A stretch of DNA of 64,000 nucleotides from WHTI01 sp963756365 (GTDB lineage Bacteria > Actinomycetota > CADDZG01 > WHSQ01): NCBI GenBank assembly GCA_963756365.1, contig CAVWNF010000003.1, forward strand, positions 1 to 64,000, written 5' to 3'. A model generated the notes under the pieces. It was given only the letters and a program-made list of their open reading frames with translations, was not told where the DNA came from and did no database searches. The translations under genes and the position numbers were made by a program. This document shows, in pieces, positions 15,199 through 24,004 of the stretch (positions are counted from its first letter, which is position 1; the number at the start of each line of letters is the position of its first letter).

Positions 15199-16530
15199 CT
15201 AATCGTCGTCGCCCTCTTTGTCGTGGCCTTTCGGTTCCTTCGCAACGTACAGCGTAATCTCGTCACCGGGCTGCACGGTGGAGCCGGGCCCTGGGTCGGT
15301 GTCGACGACGGTGTCCTCTGCGACCTCGCTCGTCTCGACGTCCTCCTTCTTGACCTTGAAGCCAGCGTCCTTGAGGAAGTCCTCGACCTCTTTCGCATCG
15401 GCCCCGATGATCTCGTCCGGGATAACGAAGCCCTCGGGGGTCGGGGTCGGTGTGTCTTCGGTCTCTTCGACCACCGGCTCAGGGGTCGTGCGTCTCCGCG
15501 ACGGGTTGCTTGGCGGGCTCGTCGCGCTCCTCCGGCTAGAACCTTGTACCCGAGGAGGACGAGTGCCAGGACGGCTAGGCCCGCGAACACCAGCAGAACC
15601 TTCTTGCCCAGACTCTCGGGGTCCCACCTGTCTCCGGGGATCGGCCAGACGGTCCCAAGGACTTCGGTGGTGCCGTCGGTGCCCATGCGGTTCGGTTGCG
15701 TCTACCGCCGCCCCACCGAGAGCCCCAGCGAGGGCTCCGGCCATAGCTGCCCCAGTGGGCCACCGCTCCCCAGGCTCCTTGGCCGTGGCGCGGGCGACCA
15801 CGGCATCGAGCTCGTCCGAGACCTCGGGGGCAACGGATGAGGGGACCGGGGTGTCGTCTTTGGCGTGTTGGAGCGCGACCGACACCGCCGAGTCGCCGAC
15901 GAACGGGACCTCGCCGGTCAACATCTCGTAGAGGACGATCCCGATCGAATAGATGTCCGAAGTGGGAACGACCTTGGTGCCCATCGCTTGTTCGGGTGAC
16001 AGGTACTTGGCAGTGCCCATCACGAGACCCGTGCCGGTCATGGTCGAGTCTCCGACCGTGCGAGCGATGCCGAAGTCGGTGACCTTGACCCGATCGTGCG
16101 AGTCGAGGATCACGTTGGCTGGCTTGATGTCCCGGTGGATGATCCCTGCCGCGTGGGCGTGATCGACCGCGGCGCATATCTGAGAAGCGATGGCGGCGGC
16201 GCGTTCGGCAGGAAGCCGACCCTCCTGTGTAAGGACGTCTGACAGATCCCTGCCTTCCACGAACTCCATGACGATGTAATGACGCTCGTCGTCCTGTCCG
16301 TAGTCGTAGATGTTCGCGATGTTCGGATGCGAGAGTGACGCGACCGCTCGCGCCTCGCGCCTGAACCGTTCGACGAACTGAGGATCGCCAACCAGGTTCT
16401 CCTTGAGGATCTTTACCGCGACGCTACGGCCGAGGCGCTCGTCGGTGGCCCTGTAGACGGTGCCCATGCCCCCCGACGCGACCAGGTCCCCGAGTTTGTA
16501 GCGGCCGTCGAGGAGGCCACCGTCTACCAC
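15199..16530 (-). CDS. pknA: Second serine/threonine kinase (PknA position) with one PASTA domain, two frame breaks around the membrane helix
   Basis: The kinase domain has VASGGMGTVY, VAVKIL, IIHRDIKPAN, DFGIAR and GTAKYLSPEQ. The frame then changes near 15695 and changes back near 15515. Between these points the alternative frame encodes a good membrane helix (KKVLLVFAGLAVLALVLLG), while the kinase frame gives only Arg/Pro-rich nonsense. After the second change a PASTA-like domain follows (IPDEIIGADAKEVEDFLKDAGF...). The natural protein is thus kinase, helix, PASTA, and the two breaks compensate. The GTG at 16530 overlaps the pbpA stop. Adjacent pknB, pstP, pbpA and rodA place it in growth control. 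Assignment to PknA rests on gene order. Confidence 0.85.
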   Translation of the reverse strand: MVDGGLLDGRYKLGDLVASGGMGTVYRATDERLGRSVAVKILKENLVGDPQFVERFRREARAVASLSHPNIANIYDYGQDDERHYIVMEFVEGRDLSDVLTQEGRLPAERAAAIASQICAAVDHAHAAGIIHRDIKPANVILDSHDRVKVTDFGIARTVGDSTMTGTGLVMGTAKYLSPEQAMGTKVVPTSDIYSIGIVLYEMLTGEVPFVGDSAVSVALQHAKDDTPVPSSVAPEVSDELDAVVARATAKEPGERWPTGAAMAGALAGALGGAAVDATEPHGHRRHHRSPWDRLADPRRQVGPRESGQEGSAGVRGPSRPGTRPPRVQGSSRRSATSPPSNPSRRRTTPEPVVEETEDTPTPTPEGFVIPDEIIGADAKEVEDFLKDAGFKVKKEDVETSEVAEDTVVDTDPGPGSTVQPGDEITLYVAKEPKGHDKEGDDD

Positions 16531-17996
16531 CCGCGCAACCGGCGATCGAGCTCGAGGATCTGTTTGGCCATCGGAGCGGCCACGAGTCCACCCGTTGCCT
16601 CGGCTCCGAAAGAGCCGCCGTTCTGGACGAAGACAGCGACGACCAGCTGAGGGTTGTCGGCAGGGGCGAACGAGATGAACCATGCATGGGGATCGGCCCC
16701 CTCGGCGCTCTGCGCCGTTCCCGTCTTACCCGCGACCTTCACACCAGCGATCTGTGCGTTAGCACCGGTTCCGTCGTCGACGACCGCAACCATCATGTCC
16801 TTCACTTGCGACGCGGTATCGGCCGACATCGCTTCTCCGAGCGACTCGGGACCGGGTTCGGCGACCACCCCAGCGGATGCGTCGATGACCTTCTCGAGCA
16901 GGTGCGGCTTCGGCACGACCCCTCCGTTCGCAACGGTCGCGGCAACCATCGCCATCTGGAGCGGTGTCGCTACGACATCGCCCTGTCCGATGCCTGCATA
17001 TGCACGCAGGGGGGCCTGGTCGTCGGGGACATCGGGGAACGAGCTTGCGGCGGTTCCGATGTCGAGAGGGATCGTTTGGTTGAACCCCATCTTCTCGGCC
17101 ATCTCGAAGATCTCACCCGGGATCTGGAGACCGATCTTGGCGAATGTCGTATCGCACGAGATCTTGAGAGCGGTGAAGAGGTCGATCTTCCCGGTCCCGG
17201 TGCAGGATCGCTTCGAGTAGTTGGTCAAGGTCTGGTCGGTCAGTGGCAACTCGATCTGATCAGGGTCATCGAACTGCGTGTCCGACTTGTATCTCCCGGA
17301 CTCTAGGGCCGCAGCCGCGGTCAATACCTTGAACGTCGAACCCGGAGGAAAGCCCTGTGAGGTAGCGCCACTGATCAACGGGCTGGTGGGGCTTTCTGGC
17401 TTCAGCGAACCCCAATGTGAGGTCGCTACGTCCGAGTCGAACGAGGCGAGGGGGGAGGGATCGTAGGACGGGCTGCTGTACATCGCCCGCACGCCACCGG
17501 TGGTGGGATCGAGAGCCACGATCGCGCCGACGTTGTTACCGAGCGCTTGCTTGGCAGCCTCTTGCAACCTGGAATCGATCGTGAGGACGACGTCGTCCCC
17601 GCGCGTTCCGGCTCCCAAGAGGCGGTCCTGGATGTCTTGCATCGACAGCACGCCACCTTCGCCAAGGAGCTGGTCGTCGTAGGCGGCCTCGATGCGCGAG
17701 CGCCCATATAGGACCGAGAGGAAACCGGTGATGTGTCCGTAGAGCTCGCCCTCGGGATACGTGCGTTCGAACTTGTACTTGCCTTTCGTGGCGACGCTCT
17801 GGGCGATCTCGACACCGTCGGTCGTGACGATCGAGCCGCGCTTCACCGAGTACTGCTTGATCAGCGCTCTTACGTTGGCCTGATTGTTGGCGATGTCGTT
17901 CGCGTCGAAGATCTGAACGTAGTTCAGTTGCGCGAAGACGAGAAGGAACAGCACGATAAGTGCCAGCCCGACGCGCCTGATCTGGCGTTCCATCAT
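16524..17996 (-). CDS. pbpA: Penicillin-binding protein PbpA (class B transpeptidase)
   Basis: The protein has 490 residues. An N-terminal membrane anchor (VGLALIVLFLLVFAQLNYVQ) is followed by a PBP dimer region and a transpeptidase domain. The SxxK motif is in PPGSTFKVL (active Ser). The usual SxN motif appears as SCD in ISCDTTFAKIG. The KTG motif is in VAGKTGTAQ. The enzyme cross-links septal or polar peptidoglycan together with the SEDS polymerase RodA, whose gene overlaps it by 4 bases (ATGA). The Asp in place of Asn in SxN is noteworthy. Confidence 0.93.
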   Translation of the reverse strand: MMERQIRRVGLALIVLFLLVFAQLNYVQIFDANDIANNQANVRALIKQYSVKRGSIVTTDGVEIAQSVATKGKYKFERTYPEGELYGHITGFLSVLYGRSRIEAAYDDQLLGEGGVLSMQDIQDRLLGAGTRGDDVVLTIDSRLQEAAKQALGNNVGAIVALDPTTGGVRAMYSSPSYDPSPLASFDSDVATSHWGSLKPESPTSPLISGATSQGFPPGSTFKVLTAAAALESGRYKSDTQFDDPDQIELPLTDQTLTNYSKRSCTGTGKIDLFTALKISCDTTFAKIGLQIPGEIFEMAEKMGFNQTIPLDIGTAASSFPDVPDDQAPLRAYAGIGQGDVVATPLQMAMVAATVANGGVVPKPHLLEKVIDASAGVVAEPGPESLGEAMSADTASQVKDMMVAVVDDGTGANAQIAGVKVAGKTGTAQSAEGADPHAWFISFAPADNPQLVVAVFVQNGGSFGAEATGGLVAAPMAKQILELDRRLRGW

Positions 17997-19318
17997 GCCC
18001 GGCCCCCGATGAGGATCTCTGACGTTGCAGCCGGGTCAGGAGCGGCGGCTGACTGGTGCGAGATGCGTAACAACAGCGCGATGAGGATGAAGTTCGACAA
18101 CAGACTCGATCCCCCGTACGAGACGAACGGCAAGGTGATCCCGGTGAGCGGGAGCAGCCGGGTGACGCCGGCGAGGATGATGAACGTCTGGATCGCGAGC
18201 GTCACGGTCAGGCCGATCGCCAGCAGCTTCCCGAAGTCGTCGCGCGCGTTCATAGCGACCCTCAGACCCCGAGACACGATCAGCATGAAGATGACGAGCA
18301 CCGCGACCGTCCCCATCAGGCCGAGTTCCTCGCCCAGAGCGGAGAACACGAAGTCGGTCTGAGCGGCGGGGATCAGGTCGGGACGGCCCTGGCCCAATCC
18401 GGTTCCGAACAATCCACCCGTAGCGAGGGCGAACAACGACTGTGCGAGTTGGTAACTCTCCCCTTGGATCGTCTCCGGGTTGAAGACATCGAGCCACACC
18501 CGCACGCGTAGCTGAACGTGGGAGAACTGCTGATACCCGATGAACGCTCCGACGAAGAACAGCAAGAATCCCGAGGCCATGTACACGAATCGGGCCGTGG
18601 CGATGTAGAGCATCACTAAGAAGATCGAGAAGAACAGCAGTGAAGAACCGAGGTCCTTCTCGTAGAACATCACCGCCAGCGACACTCCCCACATCACGAG
18701 CAAGGGGCCGAAGTGCTTCAGGTCGGGGATGTGGAACGAGAGCACCTTCTTGGAGGCGATGGCGAGCAGTTCCTTGCGCTCGGCGAGGTACGCGGCGAAG
18801 AAGATGACCAAACAGATCTTGGCGAGCTCGCCAGGTTGGAACGAGAACCCGCCGAACTGGATCCATAACTTGGCACCGTTGATCGTGCGGCCGAACGGAA
18901 CCGGCAACAGCAGCAAGCCCAGTCCGACGAACCCGATGATGTACTTGAAGCGCGCGAGCAGGTTCGTGTCTCGAACGATGTAAAGGGTGCCAACGAAGAA
19001 CACGAGCCCGACGATCGTCCATGTCACCTGGGTCGGCCCCGAACCCTTCGGAGACAGGCGGTAGATGACGGCTAGACCGATCGCGTTCAGCGAGGCCGCG
19101 AGGGGAAGGATCAAGGGATCAGCCTGCCTGGCGACATGGCGAACGACGAAGTGAGCGCCGACGTACCCCACGACCAGGAACACCATGAACGGGATGACCT
19201 CGGCGAGGCGGTCGGTGCTCCGTGCGACAGCGGCGAGGGCCAGGGCACCGGTACCGACGATGAGGGCGAGGATCAGCAGCGAAAGCTCGGAGTTCCGCCG
19301 TCTAGCGGCTTGCATCAC
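17993..19318 (-). CDS. rodA: RodA/FtsW-type SEDS peptidoglycan glycosyltransferase
   Basis: The protein has 441 residues with about 10-12 membrane helices. SEDS signatures are seen: SFQPGELAKICLVIF, GLGQGRPDLIPAAQTDFVFSALGEELG and LPLTGITLPFVSYGGSSLL. It polymerises lipid II into glycan strands in partnership with PbpA. Gene order, flanked by pbpA and pstP, marks it as the RodA of the actinobacterial cluster. ATGA overlaps on both sides (17993-17996 and 19315-19318) indicate coupled translation. Confidence 0.95.
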   Translation of the reverse strand: MMQAARRRNSELSLLILALIVGTGALALAAVARSTDRLAEVIPFMVFLVVGYVGAHFVVRHVARQADPLILPLAASLNAIGLAVIYRLSPKGSGPTQVTWTIVGLVFFVGTLYIVRDTNLLARFKYIIGFVGLGLLLLPVPFGRTINGAKLWIQFGGFSFQPGELAKICLVIFFAAYLAERKELLAIASKKVLSFHIPDLKHFGPLLVMWGVSLAVMFYEKDLGSSLLFFSIFLVMLYIATARFVYMASGFLLFFVGAFIGYQQFSHVQLRVRVWLDVFNPETIQGESYQLAQSLFALATGGLFGTGLGQGRPDLIPAAQTDFVFSALGEELGLMGTVAVLVIFMLIVSRGLRVAMNARDDFGKLLAIGLTVTLAIQTFIILAGVTRLLPLTGITLPFVSYGGSSLLSNFILIALLLRISHQSAAAPDPAATSEILIGGRA

Positions 19319-20562
19319 TGCCCGTCTTTCTTCTTATCACCGGGGGTACTCGAGCTCTGGACCAGGTCCTCGATGTTTGCAACGGCGGCGCGGGCTTCCT
19401 CGAGCGAGTCTGTCTTGATCCCATCGATAACGTCCTGGCGTTTGAACGCCGGAACGTCGTCGATCAGGATGTCGGTCTCTTCCTCGACCTCTTTCAGACT
19501 GAATCCGAGTACCTCTTCGGGCCGCCCTTGGAAGATCGTGACGTGATCGGAATCGCCAACGCCCACGAACCACGAGTTGTTCAGTGAGTACCTGATCGCT
19601 CCGTAACCGGCCCCCGCGATGATCGCCAGGATCACCAGCGCCACTAGCGATCTCCGGAGGAATCCCCTGCTCGATCTTCGATCGTCATCGGGCGTCTCGC
19701 TCGGAGGCGCGCCAAGCGGAGCTTTCGTCGACCTACCGGTCGCCTTCTCGATCGGAGTACTGGGCGGAGGCGGGGGTGGTGAGGCTTCGTCCGGTGCCTG
19801 TGTCGTGGCGACTGCCGCTGGCACGGGAGGTGCTTCGCCGCCTTGGTTGTCATCGCTTCCGGTATCGAGGATCACGACGGTGATGTTGTCCTCGCCACCG
19901 GCCTCGTTAGCCATGTCCACGAGGCGATCGGCTGCGTGCTGGGCCTCGGACCCGTACGAGAGGACCTCACTTATCGCTGACTCGGAGATCATGCCCGTGA
20001 GACCGTCCGAACAGATCAGATAGCGGTCACCGGGCTCGATCTCGAAGCTCTCGAGATCTACCTGCACGTCCTTCTCGACGCCGAGGACCCGGGTCACGAC
20101 ACTTCGCTGAGGGTGTCGAGCGGCTTCGTCTTCGGTCAGCCGTCCGTCCTTGACCATCCGTCCAACCAGAGTGTGGTCCTCCGACAGGCGCGTTAGCTCA
20201 CCTCCACGGAACCGGTAGGCGCGGGAGTCGCCGACGTGAGCGAGGTGCAACTTCGTTCCGTCTACGAGAACGATCGTGCAAGTCGTTCCCATCCCTTCGA
20301 GAGAGTCGTCACTCTCGGCTCGGTCGATGATCGCGTTGTTCGCGTCCCGGACCATCTGCGCGAGCGAATTCGGGTCGGACCCGTCGGCCTTCGCCGCATC
20401 CCTGGTCAGCACCTCGACCGCGATGCCCGACGCAACTTCACCAGCAGCGTGGCCGCCCATCCCGTCCGCCACTCCAAACAGCGGGTCCTCGACGAGGTAA
20501 GAGTCCTCGTTCCCTTCCCGGACCTGCCCGACGTCTGTGCGGAAACCGACCTTCATCTTCAT
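19315..20562 (-). CDS. pstP: PP2C-family protein phosphatase PstP
   Basis: The protein has 415 residues. The cytoplasmic PP2C domain (about 1-240) carries EGNEDSY, VADGMGGHAAGE, HVGDSRAYR, CSDGLTGMI and GGEDNITVVI, the metal-binding Asp motifs. A Pro-rich linker, one membrane helix (SLVALVILAIIAGAGYGAI) and an extracellular tail follow. It dephosphorylates PknA, PknB and their substrates. The start at 20562 (ATGA overlap with fhaB) gives the normal N-terminus KVGFRTDVGQVREGNED; longer upstream reading runs inside fhaB. Confidence 0.95.
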   Translation of the reverse strand: MKMKVGFRTDVGQVREGNEDSYLVEDPLFGVADGMGGHAAGEVASGIAVEVLTRDAAKADGSDPNSLAQMVRDANNAIIDRAESDDSLEGMGTTCTIVLVDGTKLHLAHVGDSRAYRFRGGELTRLSEDHTLVGRMVKDGRLTEDEAARHPQRSVVTRVLGVEKDVQVDLESFEIEPGDRYLICSDGLTGMISESAISEVLSYGSEAQHAADRLVDMANEAGGEDNITVVILDTGSDDNQGGEAPPVPAAVATTQAPDEASPPPPPPSTPIEKATGRSTKAPLGAPPSETPDDDRRSSRGFLRRSLVALVILAIIAGAGYGAIRYSLNNSWFVGVGDSDHVTIFQGRPEEVLGFSLKEVEEETDILIDDVPAFKRQDVIDGIKTDSLEEARAAVANIEDLVQSSSTPGDKKKDGQ

Positions 20563-21014
20563 TTGCGCATCTCCATGACCGTGCGGCCGATCTTCACCTT
20601 GTCGCCGCGCTGAAGCTCTGTCGGAGCCGTGATCCGCCGTCGGTTGAGATAGGTGCCGTTGGTCGAGCCCAGATCCTCGAGCATGCACTTGCCATCTCTA
20701 GCGAAGATCCGCGCGTGTTGCGATGAGACGTAGGAATCGTCCAGGGTCAGCCCGCAGCTGTCTGCCCGCCCGATGAGCAACTCGTCGGTCACCGTGAAGG
20801 TCTTTCCCTTCTTCTCTCCCTCGACGACAGCCACAGTGCTCGCCCCCTTCTTGGACCGCTTGGGGGCCTTCGAGGACTTCGACGCCCGAGGGGCCGGCCC
20901 CGAGGCGGGCTGAGGCTTGAGCTCGACGTATACGGCCTTCACCGCGCGGGCGAGGAACAGATACAGGATGGCGAGGAAGGCGTACTTGAGGATGTCCAGA
21001 ACCAGGACCGGCAT
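20559..21014 (-). CDS. fhaB: FHA-domain protein FhaB (FipA)
   Basis: The protein has 151 residues. A hydrophobic N-terminal helix (LDILKYAFLAILYLFLARAV) and a basic linker are followed by a C-terminal FHA domain (LIGRADSCGLTLDDSYVSSQHARIF...LGSTNGTYLNRRRI). FHA domains bind phosphothreonine on PknA/PknB substrates. In mycobacteria FhaB links FtsZ and FtsQ at the septum. It lies 3 bases downstream of fhaA. Confidence 0.93.
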   Translation of the reverse strand: MPVLVLDILKYAFLAILYLFLARAVKAVYVELKPQPASGPAPRASKSSKAPKRSKKGASTVAVVEGEKKGKTFTVTDELLIGRADSCGLTLDDSYVSSQHARIFARDGKCMLEDLGSTNGTYLNRRRITAPTELQRGDKVKIGRTVMEMRK

Positions 21015-21017
21015 CCG

Positions 21018-21791
21018 TCAGTCTCCCTTCGTCTCGAATTTGAGTTCCGTGGAGCCGAACGCGATCCGGTCGCCACTCGACAGTGTGTGTTCCCTTGCAA
21101 GCTTCCCGTTAACCGAAGTTCCGTTGGTTGATCCAAGATCGACTATCAACCAACGCCCACCTTCGTGCCTCACTTCGGCGTGCTTCCGAGAGATGTTCTG
21201 ATCCGATAGCACGATGTCGTTGCTGGACATCCGCCCGATCGTCACAGGTGCCTTGGTGATCGAGATGCGTTCGCCTTCGCTCCCGCCCTCGAGAACCACT
21301 AGCGTTGCCCCCTCACTCTGGATACCGAGCCTGTCGGCCGTCCCCACCGGTACCGCTCGCGTCATGGAGGGGTCGTCCTCGGACGGTTCCTTGGTTGAGA
21401 CCCCCGCGCCAGGGACGTTGGCATCCGCCGATAGGGCTGCCTCGACCTTGAACTGACCCTTCTTGAAGCTCTCCTCTTCTTCGAAGGAGATGCGGGGCAA
21501 CCCCATCAGGTTCCACCGATTCTCCTTGGCAGCCTGGATCACGATGTCGGAGAACTCCCGTTCGAGACCGGCTGCCATCTGCGAGAAGCGCGCGAGATCA
21601 TCAGGCCCCATGAGGACCTGGAACTCGTTGGGGGCATAGACCCTGTTCACGGAGACGGTCTTGTTCTCGCCCATCTCCCGGAGGATCCGCCGCCCAACCT
21701 CTATAGGCTGAAGTCCCGATCTGAAGACCTTCGTGAAGAAGCCTTCGACCAGACCTTCGAGCCGCTCTTCGATGTTCTTAGCTACGCCCAC
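21018..21791 (-). CDS. fhaA: FHA-domain protein FhaA with DUF3662 domain
   Basis: The protein has 257 residues. The N-terminal DUF3662 domain (about 1-115; ERLEGLVEGFFTKVFRSGLQPIEVGRRILREM) is followed by a short linker and a C-terminal FHA domain (IGRMSSNDIVLSDQNISRKHAEV...LGSTNGTSVNGK). In mycobacteria FhaA binds phosphorylated MviN and modulates peptidoglycan synthesis. It is the first gene of the minus-strand cluster, so the promoter should lie in 21792-21870. Confidence 0.95.
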   Translation of the reverse strand: MGVAKNIEERLEGLVEGFFTKVFRSGLQPIEVGRRILREMGENKTVSVNRVYAPNEFQVLMGPDDLARFSQMAAGLEREFSDIVIQAAKENRWNLMGLPRISFEEEESFKKGQFKVEAALSADANVPGAGVSTKEPSEDDPSMTRAVPVGTADRLGIQSEGATLVVLEGGSEGERISITKAPVTIGRMSSNDIVLSDQNISRKHAEVRHEGGRWLIVDLGSTNGTSVNGKLAREHTLSSGDRIAFGSTELKFETKGD

Positions 21792-21873
21792 GACGGCAGA
21801 TTATCCCCGCGCGCGGGGTTCTTACCCCTTGATACCCTTGGGACCCCGCCGGAGACCCTTTTGGCGGGCACCC

Positions 21874-21956
21874 GGGCGAGTGGTGGAACGGCAGACACGC
21901 TGGCTTCAGGTGCCAGTGCTCGCAAGAGTGTGGGGGTTCAAATCCCCCCTCGCCCA
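21874..21956 (+). tRNA. tRNA-Leu (anticodon CAG)
   Basis: The acceptor stem GGGCGAG/CTCGCCC, anticodon loop TTCAGGT (CAG), a long variable arm of class II type and the T loop GGTTCAAATCC are all present. CCA is not encoded. A tRNA-Leu at the end of the fha cluster is also found in Mycobacterium. Confidence 0.95.
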
Positions 21957-21994
21957 CCCTGTGACGTCCCGGGGCATCGTGGAGGATGTCGCAC

Positions 21995-22756
21995 CTAGAG
22001 GATCTGGGACAGGAACCTCTTCGTCCGCTCTTCTTTCGGGTTCGTGAAGAAGTCATCGGGCGTTGCCTCCTCGACCAAGAGACCCTCGTCGAAGAACAAC
22101 ACGCGGTCCGCGACCTCGCGCGCGAAGCCGATCTCGTGCGTGACACAGATCATGGTCATCCCGGACCGAGCGAGGTCCTTCATGGCATCGAGGACCTCTT
22201 TGATCATCTCGGGGTCGAGGGCGGAGGTGGGCTCGTCGAAGAGCATGATCTTCGGCTGCATCGCGAGTGCTCGGGCGATCGCGACCCGCTGTTGTTGACC
22301 GCCCGACAGCAGCGCCGGGAACTTCTCGGCCTGCTCCGGGATGCCCACGCGCTCGAGAAGTTGCCTGGCGATCTCCTCGGACTTTGTCTTCGACCAGTGC
22401 CGGACGTTGCGGGGCGCAAGCGTGACGTTTTCCAGCACGGTCAGGTGCGGGAAGAGATTGAAGCTCTGGAACACCATCCCGATCTCGCTACGGACCTTTT
22501 CGATGTTCCGGATGTCGTCTGTGAGCTCGATGCCATCGACCACGATGCGGCCCTCGTCGTGTCGCTCGAGCCGGTTGATAGTCCGGATGAACGTGGACTT
22601 TCCGGAGCCCGACGGTCCGATCACCACGACGACTTCGCCCTGCTTGACCGTGACCGAGATCCCCTTGAGGGCCTCGAAATCGCCGAAACGCTTCGTGACG
22701 CTCTCGGCCACGATCATCTCGGTGGTGCCATTGGTCGGTGCCGCCTGGTCCGCCAT
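21995..22756 (-). CDS. aapP: Amino-acid ABC transporter ATPase (AapP/GlnQ type)
   Basis: The protein has 253 residues with a complete ABC ATPase: Walker A GPSGSGKST, Q loop VFQSFNLFPHLTVLENV, signature LSGGQQQRVAIARAL, Walker B IMLFDEP and the H loop CVTHE. It energises uptake of glutamate or other L-amino acids together with the two permeases and the binding protein encoded just upstream. It abuts the permease stop at 22757. Confidence 0.93.
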   Translation of the reverse strand: MADQAAPTNGTTEMIVAESVTKRFGDFEALKGISVTVKQGEVVVVIGPSGSGKSTFIRTINRLERHDEGRIVVDGIELTDDIRNIEKVRSEIGMVFQSFNLFPHLTVLENVTLAPRNVRHWSKTKSEEIARQLLERVGIPEQAEKFPALLSGGQQQRVAIARALAMQPKIMLFDEPTSALDPEMIKEVLDAMKDLARSGMTMICVTHEIGFAREVADRVLFFDEGLLVEEATPDDFFTNPKEERTKRFLSQIL

Positions 22757-24004
22757 CTATCTCTCCCCTATCCCGAGTCTCGTCTCGACGCGCTGGCTCC
22801 AGCGCCCCATCGCGAAAGCGACGATGAAGAACAACATGGCCGCGGGAAGCAGTGCCTCCAGCGAGTTTCCGGCTTCGCCTAGACCGGCCGATGCTCGCCG
22901 CGCCGATCGCAGTGCGTCGGTGAATCCCCCGATGATCGCCAGCAGCGACGTGTCCTTGAACAGGCTGATGAAGTGGCTGATCATCGCCGGGATCGTTGAC
23001 CGCAGCGCCTGCGGCAGGATGACCAGGGCCATCATCCGGGTTGTCGAGAGACCGAGCGCCTTGCTGGCCTCGTACTGACCGGCATCGACGCCCTGGAGTC
23101 CGCCGCGGACGACCTCGGCTACATAGGCGGAGCTGAAGATCACGAAGATCGCCATCGCCCTGATGATGAGCGGGATATCGCTCATCCCCGGCGGGAGCAA
23201 CAGCGGTAACAGGAAGGCACCGGCGGTCAGCAAGATGTAGAGGGGGTTGCCGCGCACGAGTTCGATCACTGCGATCGAGAACCACCGCACCGCGGGGAGA
23301 CTGCTCCTGCGCCCGAGTGCGAGCATCAGCCCGATCGGGAACGACACGAAGATCGCGACGATCGCGACGATCATGTTGAGCATGAAGCCGCCCCATAACC
23401 GTGGCGGGACGCCACCGAATCCCCGGATCAGGATCATCATCAACGGAAACGCGACGATCCACGCGACCATCACCGGTCGAAGGAGGCGGGTGCCAGCCAA
23501 GCGTCCCGCGTGGTTCCCCGCCACGACGAGACTCGGAACGGCCAGCGTGAGGATCCACACGAGCGTCGTGTCCACCACGTAGGCGAAGACGAAGACGCCG
23601 AACCCACCGACGATCGCGGATGCGATCCACATACGGCGGGTCGGCTTGAACTCGATCCCGAGTGCTCCCCGCGACACTCCAGCAAGGAAAGCCACGGCGT
23701 ACACGCAGGTCCACAGCCGCCACATCTCCTCCAGGGGAAAACGGCCGGTCATGTAGGAGCGCGCGTTGTGCTCGAACACACCCCACTGGCCGGTGATGAA
23801 AACGAACTTGAGGATCTGAAAGGCGACAAAGCCGCCAAGCAGGCCGAACACGAGGGTGAGCGTCGAATTGAAGGGGGTCGAGAACAGGTTCTCCTTCACC
23901 CATTCGCGCGGGGTCGCCGGCTCCTTGTGCGGGGGCCGGACGAGGGCGACGTCGTCGTCATGAACGTGCACCACGTCCTCCTGGAGCCCGGGTCGGTCAA
24001 TCAC
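22757..24004 (-). CDS. aapM: Amino-acid ABC transporter permease (AapM type)
   Basis: The protein has 415 residues with several extra N-terminal helices before the conserved permease domain, as in the long AapM/BztC branch. The EAA loop is KALGLSTTRMMALVILPQALRSTIPAMISHFISLFKDTSL. GTG at 24004 overlaps the end of the preceding permease gene by 8 bases. It pairs with AapQ to form the membrane channel. Confidence 0.92.
   Translation of the reverse strand: MIDRPGLQEDVVHVHDDDVALVRPPHKEPATPREWVKENLFSTPFNSTLTLVFGLLGGFVAFQILKFVFITGQWGVFEHNARSYMTGRFPLEEMWRLWTCVYAVAFLAGVSRGALGIEFKPTRRMWIASAIVGGFGVFVFAYVVDTTLVWILTLAVPSLVVAGNHAGRLAGTRLLRPVMVAWIVAFPLMMILIRGFGGVPPRLWGGFMLNMIVAIVAIFVSFPIGLMLALGRRSSLPAVRWFSIAVIELVRGNPLYILLTAGAFLLPLLLPPGMSDIPLIIRAMAIFVIFSSAYVAEVVRGGLQGVDAGQYEASKALGLSTTRMMALVILPQALRSTIPAMISHFISLFKDTSLLAIIGGFTDALRSARRASAGLGEAGNSLEALLPAAMLFFIVAFAMGRWSQRVETRLGIGER

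Noticed and set aside
15500..15700. Programmed frameshifting in pknA
   Set aside because: Two opposite breaks enclose the membrane helix and no slippery sequence is evident. Many similar breaks occur in the window, so sequencing error is simpler.
22488..23903. Long open frame on the minus strand opposite in phase to aapM
   Set aside because: It is rich in Arg, Gly, Pro and Asp without motifs, while the overlapping aapM frame has clear permease motifs.
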